DNA of 59,529 nt. It comes from Arthrobacter sp. ov407. GTDB lineage: Bacteria > Actinomycetota > Actinomycetes > Actinomycetales > Micrococcaceae. The notes beneath the pieces were generated by a model. It made no database searches and was not told where the DNA came from. It saw nothing but the letters and a program-made list of their open reading frames with translations. Positions within the stretch are counted from its first letter, which is position 1; each line of letters begins with the position of its first letter. The stretch spans positions 1-59,529 of the forward strand of contig NZ_FNGD01000006.1 in assembly GCF_900102895.1 (NCBI RefSeq), given 5' to 3'. The translations under genes and the position numbers were made by a program. This document shows, in pieces, positions 47,972 to 56,339 of this stretch.

Positions 47972-48018
47972 GCATTGCGTTTTGTAATGCGAGTTATGCG
48001 TGGAATAGGCTTCCATAA
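47972..48018. promoter_or_regulatory. LysR-type sites between the regulator and the MFS gene
   Basis: GCATT-N9-AATGC (47972-47990) and TTATG-N15-CATAA (47994-48018) are two adjacent dyads in the 141-nt divergent gap. The second has an internal GGAA/TTCC pair. The first fits the T-N11-A pattern of LysR proteins. Confidence 0.55.
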
Positions 48019-48080
48019 TCTATTGGGGCCAGCCTAGCGTTAAGTCCATCCCGCTCACCCGCTCTTTTGAGGACTTTTCC

Positions 48081-49424
48081 GTGGCACCCCCTCCGCCGTT
48101 AGAGGCGAACGCAGCTTCCCTGCCGGACACCATCACCCAACCACTCGCCGTCGTCAACGAGCGTCTGCCCTGGCGCCACACATTCATTTCGCTGAAGGTC
48201 CGCAACTTCCGCATCTTCGCGATTGGGCACTTCATCGCCGTGATTGCGCTCTGGATGCAGCGAATCGCCCAGGACTGGCTGGTGCTCCAGCTCTCCGGCT
48301 CCGTTACCGCCGTCGGCATCACCGTGGCCCTGCAGTTCCTGCCGTCCCTGTTCCTCGGCCCCTGGGGCGGCATGATGGCCGACCGCTTCGCGAAGCGGAA
48401 GATCCTCTTGCTGTGCCAGTCGATGACCGCCGCGTTGGCCGCGGCCCTTGCCGTCCTGGCGCTCAGCCAGCGAATCGAGGTGGGACACGTCTACGCGATT
48501 GCGCTGGTGCTGGGCCTCGTGACCGTACTGGACCAGCCGGCCCGTCAGGTGTTCGTCAACGAACTCGTGGGCCCCGGCTACCTCCGAAACGCGATCAGCG
48601 TGAACTCCACGATCTTCCAGCTCGGCGGCCTGATCGGCCCTGCGATCGCCGGGATCCTGCTGACCGCCGTGGGCGCCGGCTGGGCCTTTGCCGCCAACGC
48701 CGTCGCGTGCTGCTCCACGGTGGCGATGCTGCTCACGCTGCGGAAGGACCAGCTGTACATCAGCGCCCCGACCGCCAAGCGCAAGGGCATGCTGAAGGAG
48801 GGGCTGAATTATGCGCTCAGCAAGCCCACTATCTACTGGCCCTGGCTGATGGCCGGGTTTATCGCGGTGTTCGCGATGAGCCTGCCGGTGCTGCTGGCCG
48901 CGTTCGCCGACCGCGTGTACGACGCCGGAGCCGGCGGCTACGGGCTGCTCAACACCCTCGTGGCGCTCGGCGCGCTGGCCGGTGCCATCACCTCGGCCCG
49001 GCGGCGCGAACTGCGGCTGCGCTCGGTGATGCTGGGCGCCGGGATGTACGGGCTGATGCTCTGCCTCGCATCGCTGGCTCCGTCGATGGCGTGGTTCGGC
49101 GCCGCGATGGTGCTGGCGGGGTTCTGGTGCCTGATGTTCCTGACGGCGGCCAACCAGCTGGTCCAGATCAGTTCCAACCTGGCCATCCGCGGGCGGGTCA
49201 TGAGCCTGTACATCATGGTGCTGATCGGCGGGCAGGCGATCGGCGGGCCGATGATCGGCTGGCTGGCCGAACACGTGGATCCGCAGACCGCCATCCTGGT
49301 CTCCGGCGGGGTGCCGGCGCTCGCGGCGGCGACAGTCGCCGTCGTGCTGGCACGCCGGGATCAGCTGATGCTCAAGGTGGACCTGAAGGACCGGCGTAGG
49401 CTGCTGCGGATCGTCAGGAGCTAG
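48081..49424 (+). CDS. MFS transporter (probable exporter)
   Basis: This 447-residue protein has about twelve helices and is of the DHA3-like drug/metabolite exporter type. Typical segments are RIAQDWLVLQLSGSVTAVGI (helix 2), the motif GGMMADRFAKRKILL in the 2-3 loop and VLDQPARQVFVNELVGPGYL in the central part. It starts at a GTG preceded by TGAGGA about 9 nt upstream. The divergent LysR gene suggests substrate-induced expression. It converges with the dehydrogenase gene, with only 5 nt between stop codons and no room for a terminator. Confidence 0.9.
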   Translation: MAPPPPLEANAASLPDTITQPLAVVNERLPWRHTFISLKVRNFRIFAIGHFIAVIALWMQRIAQDWLVLQLSGSVTAVGITVALQFLPSLFLGPWGGMMADRFAKRKILLLCQSMTAALAAALAVLALSQRIEVGHVYAIALVLGLVTVLDQPARQVFVNELVGPGYLRNAISVNSTIFQLGGLIGPAIAGILLTAVGAGWAFAANAVACCSTVAMLLTLRKDQLYISAPTAKRKGMLKEGLNYALSKPTIYWPWLMAGFIAVFAMSLPVLLAAFADRVYDAGAGGYGLLNTLVALGALAGAITSARRRELRLRSVMLGAGMYGLMLCLASLAPSMAWFGAAMVLAGFWCLMFLTAANQLVQISSNLAIRGRVMSLYIMVLIGGQAIGGPMIGWLAEHVDPQTAILVSGGVPALAAATVAVVLARRDQLMLKVDLKDRRRLLRIVRS

Positions 49425-49429
49425 CTATA

Positions 49430-50590
49430 TTAGCGCGCCAGGGAGCGGTGCGGGAACTCCGGCTCCCGCTGCTGGAACTGCAGCACGTCCGGGTTGAGGA
49501 CCACGCCGTCGCGGATTTCTATCGCGCGGCGGAGGGTCTCGTTCTCCGCCCAAGCCCCGGGGCCCGAAACCACGGTCTCGAGGAACGGCAGCAACGCCTC
49601 GCTGATTTCCCAGCTGGCGGAATTCCAGAGATAGGACGGGCTGTGGTCCACGGCGTAGTAGTCGATGTGGTGACCCACCTGGAACATCGGCTCGGCGAAG
49701 GTGGTGGTTTTCGCCCAGCTAAAGCCCATGCCCTCGTCGCAGGACACGTCCACGATCAGGCTGCCGGGCCGGAAGGCGGCCAGGTCCTCGGTGCGGAGGT
49801 AGGTCAGCGGCGCGTTGGGGTCCTGCAGCGTGCAGTTGACCACGATGTCGCTGCCGGCGAGGAACGGCGCCAGCGGCACGCGCCCGCGCTCGGTAATAAC
49901 CTGGCTCAGGAACGGCGCCTTGTGGTCGTGGTCGAACTGCACGATCCGGACCGAGTGTATGGGTGAGCCAACCGCGGCAACCCCACGGTTGGTCAGCACC
50001 TGCACGTCATGGACGCCGTGGGCATTCAGCGCCGTGACAGCGCCGCGGGCGGTGGCCCCGAAGCCGATCACGACGGCGCTCAACCGGCGGCCATAGTCTC
50101 CAGTGGAACCGGTCAGCGCCAGGGCATGCAGCACGGAGCAGTAGCCGGCGAGCTCGTTGTTCTTGTGGAAGACATGCAGGCCGAAGCCGCCGTCGCTGGC
50201 CCAGTGGTTCATGGCCTCGAAGGCGATAAGCGTGAGCTTCTTATCGATCGCCAGCTGGGTGATGGCCCGGTCCTGGACGCAGTGCGGCCAGCCCCAAAGG
50301 ACCTGCCCGTCGCGGAGTTCGGCCAGGTCTTCGGGCTGCGGCTTGGGCAGGAGGACGACGTCGGCTTCTGCCAGCAGCTGCTTTCGCGGCGCGATGCGGC
50401 CCACGAGGGGCGCGAGCTCGGCGTCGGAAAGGCCGAAGCGCTCGCCGTAGCCTTCCTCGAGGATCAGCTGGTCCCGGATTTCCGGTGCGATGCGGTCCAG
50501 GTGCAGGGGGTGGATGGGGAGGCGTCGCTCGTCCGGTTTGCGCGTGCTGGCGAGGACGCCGAGGGTGAGGTGGTTCGAGGAACCGGTCAC
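49430..50590 (-). CDS. N5-(carboxyethyl)ornithine synthase-like dehydrogenase
   Basis: This 386-residue protein is related to alanine dehydrogenase and saccharopine dehydrogenase and closest in layout to N5-(carboxyethyl)ornithine synthase. The N-terminal substrate domain starts with TRKPDERRLPIHP. A Rossmann-type segment VVIGFGATARGAVTALNAHG follows near 190, with IVDVSCDEGMGFSWAKTT later. The lactococcal enzyme couples pyruvate to ornithine with NADPH; the substrate here is an inference. The GTG start overlaps the TGA of the upstream small gene (GTGA), so translation is coupled. Confidence 0.75.
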   Translation of the reverse strand: MTGSSNHLTLGVLASTRKPDERRLPIHPLHLDRIAPEIRDQLILEEGYGERFGLSDAELAPLVGRIAPRKQLLAEADVVLLPKPQPEDLAELRDGQVLWGWPHCVQDRAITQLAIDKKLTLIAFEAMNHWASDGGFGLHVFHKNNELAGYCSVLHALALTGSTGDYGRRLSAVVIGFGATARGAVTALNAHGVHDVQVLTNRGVAAVGSPIHSVRIVQFDHDHKAPFLSQVITERGRVPLAPFLAGSDIVVNCTLQDPNAPLTYLRTEDLAAFRPGSLIVDVSCDEGMGFSWAKTTTFAEPMFQVGHHIDYYAVDHSPSYLWNSASWEISEALLPFLETVVSGPGAWAENETLRRAIEIRDGVVLNPDVLQFQQREPEFPHRSLAR

Positions 50591-50736
50591 TTCTTTTTGG
50601 GGCTCGCCGTCTTGGCGGCGGTCACCTTGTCGAGGGAGCTGGCCGGCGCTGAAGCGGCCCTCTTGTCAGCGCGCTTTTCCTTGATGGATTTGCCGGCTTT
50701 TTTGGATGCTGCTTGACGGGGGGACTTGTCAGCCAT
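50587..50736 (-). CDS. 49-residue basic protein, unknown function
   Basis: This short Lys/Ala/Ser-rich protein begins MADKSPRQAASKKAGKSIKE, ends SPKKK and has no hydrophobic segment. About a third of the residues are charged, mostly basic, which suggests nucleic-acid binding or a disordered accessory factor. AGGAG sits 5-6 nt upstream of the ATG at 50736, and the stop overlaps the start of the dehydrogenase gene by 4 nt. I know of no function; strong initiation signals and coupling argue that it is real. Confidence 0.75.
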   Translation of the reverse strand: MADKSPRQAASKKAGKSIKEKRADKRAASAPASSLDKVTAAKTASPKKK

Positions 50737-50861
50737 GATTGCTCCTGTAGCGGAACCGAAGAGGTTCCTGACTTCTGACCATACAGGTAGCTACCTAATG
50801 GGAGCCGGGGGATGTCTGACGCCGAAGCGCGGGAGAGCGGCGCGGAAGCGCGGGGGACGAT

Positions 50862-50935
50862 TGGAGCGGCTGACGGGAATCGAACCCGCGTATCAAGCTT
50901 GGGAAGCTAGCGCTCTACCATTGAGCTACAGCCGC
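50862..50935 (-). tRNA. tRNA-Gly (anticodon CCC)
   Basis: The cloverleaf folds fully: acceptor GCGGCTG/CAGCCGC with discriminator T, D arm GCTC/GAGC, anticodon loop TTCCCAA giving CCC, T arm GCGGG/CCCGT with loop TTCGATT. The 3' CCA is encoded (50862-50864). It reads GGG glycine codons. The anticodon stem has one T-T mismatch at 28/42. Confidence 0.95.
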
Positions 50936-51406
50936 AGTGGGACTGTCCTGAATTTCAGTCGATAGGCCCGAACAACGAGGTTTACATTACCTCAGTCTGG
51001 CGGCGCGGTAGAACATTGGACCCGCGAGCAACCCAGATTTTGCCGCATTGCCTGTCCGATGCTGGCGCCATTTTCTTCAGGCGCCAGAAGATTTCGGGGA
51101 CAAAGTCCGCCGTCGAACGGGTAGCCCCGTCTCAGATCCGGGTAATTCAAGCACGTCGTGGCGAGTGGTCAGCAAATCAAAGAGGGGTAGAGCCCACTCG
51201 TGCGCCCCCTAAAGTCATCTATTTTACTTGGGGGGACCACAGCCAACCCAGTTGCTAGAAGGTCCCGCTATGTTTGATCTGACGTTGATGGGAGTCCATC
51301 CTAGGTTGTCAACGGATGGACTTTGCCGGCCAGGTGCCGTCTCCAAGCACATCGCCGCCGTCTTCCAAAGGGATGCTAAACCTGCTGGCACTGGGCGGCG
51401 GCGGCC
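50936..51406. other. Long leader region before the polysaccharide operon
   Basis: These 471 nt hold no supported gene. The short readings here lack ribosome sites and family features. Two hairpins stand out: CTGGCGCC-N10-GGCGCCAG (51062-51087) and AGTCCATC-N14-GATGGACT (51293-51322). The second lies about 85 nt before the sugar transferase gene and could be part of a leader or an operator. AT-richer pockets around 51150-51290 are likely promoter ground, but I cannot name a -35/-10 pair. Confidence 0.5.
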
Positions 51407-52984
51407 GTGAGCGAAGTCAGGCAGCGGCGCCGCCCATTCCACACTACGGCCCGGGCGGATTCGGTCCGGATCCAGGCACCCACGCACGGTTCAGCGAGGC
51501 CTCAGCACTCGGTTTGGGACGACAAATCCCCGATTAATAGTGCCGCCCCAAGAAGCGCCGCCACCCAGCGGTGGAGGGACTTCGCCAACCGCCTTCGAAT
51601 CACCGACACGGCAGCGATTGTCGTGTCGGTGGCTTCGGCATACGTGTTCCGGTTCGGCGCCGATGCAACGACTTCCGCCGGAGGGGACTTTGAAGCGCGA
51701 TACCTGGTGGTCTCCACGCTGCTCCTTGTGGCCTGGATCGCTGTCCTGGAGGTTTACCACACCCGCGACAGCCGGACGTTTGGTGTCGGCGCCGCGGAGT
51801 ACAAGCGAGTGGCCCAAGCCACCCTGAAACTGTTCGGCGCGCTGGCCATAGCGATGGTCTTTGTCCGGTTTGACGTGGTGCGTGGCTACTTCGCCGTCGC
51901 GTTGCCCCTGGGGTTGCTGCTTCTCACAGGCAACCGATGGCTTTGGCGCAAGTGGCTGAACCAGAAGCGGATCCAGGGAAAGTACCTTTCCCGAGTGATT
52001 GTGATCGGCGAGGCGACTGACGTCGAGTACGTGATCAACCAGATCGCAAAGAACTCAACCGCCGGATACCACATTTCGGGAGTGGCGCTGCCGACGTTGG
52101 ACAAGTCCATGGAGCTGCGGCCTCCATGGTATCGGGTCCCGGTTGTATCGACCCTGGCCGATGTCTCGCGGATGGTCGCAGTCGCCGGCGCGGACGCCGT
52201 CATCGTCGCAGGTCCGGTCCCCGGTGGCAGCAAGTACATCCGGGAACTGGGGTGGAAGCTGGAGGCTACGGGAACGGAACTCGTCCTGGCCTCCAGCCTC
52301 ACGAACGTTGCCGGTCCCCGAATCCATTGGCGACCTGTCGACGGATTGCCTCTAGTGCACGTGGAGCTTCCCCAGTACACGGGGGGCAAGCATGTTCTGA
52401 AACGTGCGGTGGATATCGCCGCCGCTTCTCTCGCACTGCTGGTGTTGTCGCCGCTCCTGCTGGTTCTCGCCATCATCGTGAAACGGGACAGCGCAGGTCC
52501 CATCATCTTCCGCCAGCTCCGGGCGGGCAGAAATGGCGTGCCCTTTCACATGCTGAAGTTCCGGTCGATGGTTCAGACTGCTGAAACTGATCTTGACGCC
52601 CTGCGTGATCTCAATGAAGGTTCCGGTCTGCTGTTCAAGATCCGGAATGATCCACGCATCACCAAGTGCGGGCACTGGATGCGCAAGTACTCCCTGGACG
52701 AGCTCCCACAGTTCTGGAATGTCCTTACCGGCGAAATGAGTTTGGTCGGACCCCGCCCACCGCTGCCCACGGAAGTCGAGGGCTACGAGAAGTTCACCAA
52801 CCGTCGCCTGCTAATTAAGCCTGGAATAACGGGATTGTGGCAGATCAACGGCCGCTCCACCCTTCCGTGGGAGGAGAGCATCCGTTTGGACCTCTACTAC
52901 GTGGAGAACTGGTCGCTCACCGGTGACCTCATCATCATGTGGAGAACTTTCAGAGCCATGCGCAGCCCAGTCGGCGCTTACTGA
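51407..52984 (+). CDS. Polyprenyl-phosphate sugar-1-phosphate transferase (WbaP/WcaJ-like)
   Basis: This 525-residue priming enzyme transfers a sugar-1-phosphate from a UDP-sugar to undecaprenyl phosphate and starts a surface glycan. Four membrane helices lie at about 65-180 and a CoA-binding_3-like domain at about 190-310. The bacterial sugar transferase domain follows (about 325-520): [56 protein letters not shown] and [14 protein letters not shown]. It is the first gene of the operon. The GTG start at 51407 is the best available, but no clear ribosome site precedes it. Confidence 0.92.
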   Translation: MSEVRQRRRPFHTTARADSVRIQAPTHGSARPQHSVWDDKSPINSAAPRSAATQRWRDFANRLRITDTAAIVVSVASAYVFRFGADATTSAGGDFEARYLVVSTLLLVAWIAVLEVYHTRDSRTFGVGAAEYKRVAQATLKLFGALAIAMVFVRFDVVRGYFAVALPLGLLLLTGNRWLWRKWLNQKRIQGKYLSRVIVIGEATDVEYVINQIAKNSTAGYHISGVALPTLDKSMELRPPWYRVPVVSTLADVSRMVAVAGADAVIVAGPVPGGSKYIRELGWKLEATGTELVLASSLTNVAGPRIHWRPVDGLPLVHVELPQYTGGKHVLKRAVDIAAASLALLVLSPLLLVLAIIVKRDSAGPIIFRQLRAGRNGVPFHMLKFRSMVQTAETDLDALRDLNEGSGLLFKIRNDPRITKCGHWMRKYSLDELPQFWNVLTGEMSLVGPRPPLPTEVEGYEKFTNRRLLIKPGITGLWQINGRSTLPWEESIRLDLYYVENWSLTGDLIIMWRTFRAMRSPVGAY

Positions 52985-52994
52985 AGGAGATGCG

Positions 52995-53453
52995 ATGACT
53001 ACTCGAGTTGGCTACGCAGCCGGGGCTTTCGATCTATTCCATGTCGGCCATCTAAATTTGCTTCGTCATGCGAAGGCGCAGTGTGATTTCCTGATCGCCG
53101 GCGTCGTTACTGATGAATTGCTGATCAAAACAAAGGGCAACGCGCCGGTGATTCCCTTGGCGGAGCGCCTGGAAATCGTCCGGCACATCCGATATGTAGA
53201 CGAAGCGATAGCGGAGACATTTCCCCGCAAGATCGACACGTGGCGTTGCAGGCCGTTCGACGTCTTCTTCAAGGGGGACGACTGGAGGGGCACGCCAAAA
53301 GGCCTGGCCCTGGAGCGGGAGTTTGCGGCTGTAGGGGTGGAGGTCGTCTATTTCCCGTACACAATGCACACGTCCAGCTCCGCGCTCCGTCGGACGCTGG
53401 AACTCCTGAATTCCGCACCCCGGGAGCTGGGAACTCGACAAAGCCTGCCCTAG
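52995..53453 (+). CDS. Cytidylyltransferase, glycerol-3-phosphate type (TagD-like)
   Basis: This 152-residue nucleotidyltransferase joins CTP with a phosphorylated alcohol to make a CDP-activated building block. The HxGH motif (FHVGH, 15-19) and VVTDELLIKTKGN fit TagD-type enzymes; HTSSSALR stands in place of the usual RTEGIST motif, a deviation that hints at a different substrate. GGAGA precedes the ATG at 52995, 10 nt after the previous gene. With the CDP-alcohol transferase three genes on it forms a likely CDP-alcohol pathway. Confidence 0.85.
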   Translation: MTTRVGYAAGAFDLFHVGHLNLLRHAKAQCDFLIAGVVTDELLIKTKGNAPVIPLAERLEIVRHIRYVDEAIAETFPRKIDTWRCRPFDVFFKGDDWRGTPKGLALEREFAAVGVEVVYFPYTMHTSSSALRRTLELLNSAPRELGTRQSLP

Positions 53454-53481
53454 GCAGCCATTTCCGATCGCGACTGGTCTC

Positions 53482-53544
53482 GGCACGGTCTCCATAGGTC
53501 TCTATCAACAGCACGGTCTCCATCAACAGCACGGTCTCCATCAA
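53482..53544. repeat. 18-bp tandem repeats before the glycosyltransferase
   Basis: CAGCACGGTCTCCATCAA occurs twice in perfect tandem (53509-53526, 53527-53544). A diverged partial copy starts at 53482. They fill the only sizeable gap of the operon, 107 nt, just before the glycosyltransferase start. Confidence 0.9.
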
Positions 53545-53560
53545 CAGGAATACATAATTC

Positions 53561-54781
53561 GTGGGGGTAAAAGTGAATGAAGCAACGCCTAGGCGTGCAG
53601 GTTTGCGCATTGCTTTGGTGGGTACACGGGGTGTGCCCGCCCATTATGGCGGGTTCGAAACCTGCGTAGAGGAAGTGGGACGCCGGCTTGCCGAGCGCGG
53701 ACACCTGGTCACCGTTTACTGCCGAACCGGAAACAGCCCGGACAAGGCTGTTAAGGAATTTGACGGGATGCGGCTTGTGCATCTGCCCGCTCTTCGCCGG
53801 CGGTCACTCGAAACCCTGAGCCACACCGGGCTGTCGGTTGCCCACCTTCTGGCCCGCAGGGCGGACGCCACGATAGTTTTCAATGCAGCCAATGCGCCTT
53901 GGCTCCCGCTGCTTAGGCTGGCCAGACTTCCGGTTGCCACCCACATGGACGGGCTCGAATGGAAGCGCGCCAAATGGGGACCGGTCGGGAAACGGTATTA
54001 CCGCTGGGCCGAGCGATTTGCAGTGCGGTTCTCCAATGCCCTGATCGCGGATGCCGCCGGGATTCGCGACTACTACCGGACCACCTTTGATGCTGCCACC
54101 GAGTTGATTTCCTACGGGGCGCCGTTACTGGCGCCTCAGGAGCCCAGGCAGCTGGCGTCCGTCGGGCTGGTCTCCGGCCAATACCATCTGGTGGTCGCCA
54201 GACTGGAACCGGAAAATCACGTTCACACGATCGTGGAAGGCTATGTCCGCAGCTCTGCCAAGCTTCCGTTGATCGTCGTCGGCTCAACGCCCTATGGCCA
54301 TGGATACGACCAAAAAATCAGGGAAGCCGCGGACACGAGGGTGAAATTCCTTGGCGGAGTGTGGGACCAGGATTTGCTGGATGAACTCTATGCCAACGCC
54401 TTGGTCTACTGGCACGGGCACTCGGTAGGAGGCACCAATCCTTCGTTGCTCCGGGCCATAGGTGCCGGCGCGGCGACGAACGCCTTCGATGTGAACTTCA
54501 ACCGGGAAGTGCTCGGTTCAGCCGGCAGATACTTCCGGAACCCGGACGACGTCGCGCGGTTGGCGGAGGAGTCGGAAGCACGCCCTGCCGGAATTCGAAC
54601 CAGGGGGAGCCAAGCCCGGGAAATCGCCGCCCGGTATGACTGGGACGTCGTGACCGACGGGTATGAGGCCCTGTGCTACGCGCTGGATTCCCGGACACTG
54701 ACCCGTGCGCAGGGCCGCGGACGCAACAATAGAGCCGCGTCGGTCAGCCAGGTCCCGGACGAAAGTCGGGTGGCCTCGTGA
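53561..54781 (+). CDS. Glycosyltransferase with DUF1972 N terminus (rhamnosyltransferase-like)
   Basis: This 406-residue GT-B enzyme starts RIALVGTRGVPAHYGGFETCVEEVG (about 14-38), the DUF1972 signature found in rhamnosyl- and other deoxyhexosyltransferases of polysaccharide clusters. GHSVGGTNPSLLRA near 290-303 is the donor-binding segment. It probably adds a sugar to the lipid-linked glycan in the cytoplasm. The start may be the GTG at 53561 or the GTG at 53573, which has GGGGG 5 nt before it. It overlaps the next gene by 4 nt. Confidence 0.9.
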   Translation: MGVKVNEATPRRAGLRIALVGTRGVPAHYGGFETCVEEVGRRLAERGHLVTVYCRTGNSPDKAVKEFDGMRLVHLPALRRRSLETLSHTGLSVAHLLARRADATIVFNAANAPWLPLLRLARLPVATHMDGLEWKRAKWGPVGKRYYRWAERFAVRFSNALIADAAGIRDYYRTTFDAATELISYGAPLLAPQEPRQLASVGLVSGQYHLVVARLEPENHVHTIVEGYVRSSAKLPLIVVGSTPYGHGYDQKIREAADTRVKFLGGVWDQDLLDELYANALVYWHGHSVGGTNPSLLRAIGAGAATNAFDVNFNREVLGSAGRYFRNPDDVARLAEESEARPAGIRTRGSQAREIAARYDWDVVTDGYEALCYALDSRTLTRAQGRGRNNRAASVSQVPDESRVAS

Positions 54782-55578
54782 GCCCCGGAAGCGCGCAGCA
54801 GACAGGGATCTCACCGTCACGGCCCAGTTTCCACGAAACTCTGGCGGCGCTGGGCGCTGCCCAGAAGGCCGCTGCGGCGGGGGCTCCACCGTATTCGATC
54901 CTGGTCAACCGGAGGCTGGGCCGATATGCCGCCGCGCTGACATATCGGGCAAAAATGACACCAAATCAGGTCACCGGCATTAGCGCAGTCTTCACCTTCG
55001 GGGGAATCTTTCTGCTGGCGCTGGCCACCCCAACTTGGTGGGTTGGGGTCACCGTCTGGGGTGCCTTGGCGCTCGGATACATCTTCGATTCAGCCGACGG
55101 GCAGTTGGCACGCCTCCGGGGAGGCGGGACTGTGGCCGGTGAGTGGTTGGACCACGTAGTGGACAGCACGAAGATCGTCAGTTTGCACCTCGCGGTTCTG
55201 GTGGTGGCCTTCCGTCATTTCCAGCTCCATCCGGAAGCCTGGCTCCTGGTGCCCATCGGATACGCCATCGTCGGGACGGTTTCGTTCTTCGCCATGATCC
55301 TCAATGACCAGCTCAAGGCAATCGTCCTCCTCAAGTCGGGCCGGCAGGCCATTCGGAGGCGGGGTTCGGCAGTTAAGTCCGTCCTCCTGGCCCCTACGGA
55401 CTACGGCGTGCTGTGTTTGCTTTTCGTCCTACTGGGCGCACCGCCTCTCTTCTTCACCATCTATTCCTTGTTTTTCGTCGCCAACACCATGCACCTCGTT
55501 CTGGCTTCAGTCCGGTGGTTCGGCGATATGAAAAGCCTGTCAGTGTCCCAACCGGTCTCAACTCGGAGCGAATCATGA
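54778..55578 (+). CDS. CDP-alcohol phosphatidyltransferase family protein
   Basis: This 266-residue membrane enzyme has the exact family motif DGx2ARx8Gx3Dx3D (DGQLAR ... G ... D ... DSTK, about residues 107-129) and about six membrane helices. The family transfers a phospho-alcohol from CDP-alcohol, or a phosphatidyl group from CDP-diacylglycerol, to an acceptor. With the TagD-like gene in the same operon, transfer of a CDP-activated alcohol phosphate to a lipid or glycan is plausible. It starts GTGA inside the previous stop and overlaps the next gene by ATGA. Confidence 0.9.
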   Translation: MSPGSAQQTGISPSRPSFHETLAALGAAQKAAAAGAPPYSILVNRRLGRYAAALTYRAKMTPNQVTGISAVFTFGGIFLLALATPTWWVGVTVWGALALGYIFDSADGQLARLRGGGTVAGEWLDHVVDSTKIVSLHLAVLVVAFRHFQLHPEAWLLVPIGYAIVGTVSFFAMILNDQLKAIVLLKSGRQAIRRRGSAVKSVLLAPTDYGVLCLLFVLLGAPPLFFTIYSLFFVANTMHLVLASVRWFGDMKSLSVSQPVSTRSES

Positions 55579-56339
55579 ACAGCACGAAAACCGAAGGAAA
55601 CCCTTCTCCCGAAGACCGGAGAAGGAAAAAGACCCTGGCCATCGGACTTGCCTTGGTGGGGATTCTGGTCGGCGGGAGTATCTGGGGATCCAGCCTGTCT
55701 GCCGCCAGCACATCCCCAAGCGCGGTGGATGCGACACAGGCCGGTGCCGCCCCGCCCCCACCGGCGGCGACGCCGACTCCGCACGCGAACAAGGCTGCGC
55801 CGGGTACGGCTGCAGCACCGGCTCCGAGCACCACCGGCAAAGCTGCAGCACCGGCGCCGAGCGCCACCGGCGAAGCAGCCGCGAAGGGCAAATCCGAGGC
55901 AGAACTTGCTGCTACGCCGCAGCTCGTTTCCGCACCCGTGGCCTTCACTGACTCGGCCTCGCTGCGGCCCGGCGTGACCGCAACGATCGCCGGCCTTAGG
56001 GCTGTGGCCGGAGAGGCCGTGGTCCCCGGGGACATCGCCGGACCTGCGATTCGGTTCACGGTTACCGTTACGAACCACTCCGCCCAGGCGCTCTCCCTCG
56101 AAAACGCTTTCATTCACGTAGAGGGAGGCGCAAAGCGGGTACCGGCCCTGCAGTTGAGCGGGCCAGGGGCCACGAGGTTTCCGGCCTCTGTCGATGCCGG
56201 TGCCGCGGCTTCTGCTGTCTTCGTGTTCTCACTACCGCTGGACCAGCGTGACCACGTGCAGATCTATCTAAATCATCAAGTTTCTTCACCTATCGCGGCC
56301 TTTACCGGTGCCGTGCCAACATCAGGAGGAAAGTCATGA
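55575..56339 (+). CDS. Membrane-anchored protein with a beta-sandwich domain
   Basis: This 254-residue protein has a single N-terminal helix (about 21-45) and a long Ala/Pro/Thr linker with degenerate AAPAPSTTGK / AAPAPSATGE repeats (about 60-105). The C-terminal domain (about 115-250) has beta strands such as GPAIRFTVTVTNHSAQALSL, resembling DUF4352-like immunoglobulin folds. It probably projects from the membrane into the wall. Coupling on both sides (ATGA overlaps) ties it to the CDP-alcohol transferase and the giant secreted protein. Confidence 0.75.
   Translation: MNSTKTEGNPSPEDRRRKKTLAIGLALVGILVGGSIWGSSLSAASTSPSAVDATQAGAAPPPPAATPTPHANKAAPGTAAAPAPSTTGKAAAPAPSATGEAAAKGKSEAELAATPQLVSAPVAFTDSASLRPGVTATIAGLRAVAGEAVVPGDIAGPAIRFTVTVTNHSAQALSLENAFIHVEGGAKRVPALQLSGPGATRFPASVDAGAAASAVFVFSLPLDQRDHVQIYLNHQVSSPIAAFTGAVPTSGGKS

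Noticed and set aside
51016..51410. Short open frames of 60-80 codons upstream of the sugar transferase
   Set aside because: No ribosome sites, no recognisable domains, and overlapping alternatives on both strands. I treat the region as a leader.
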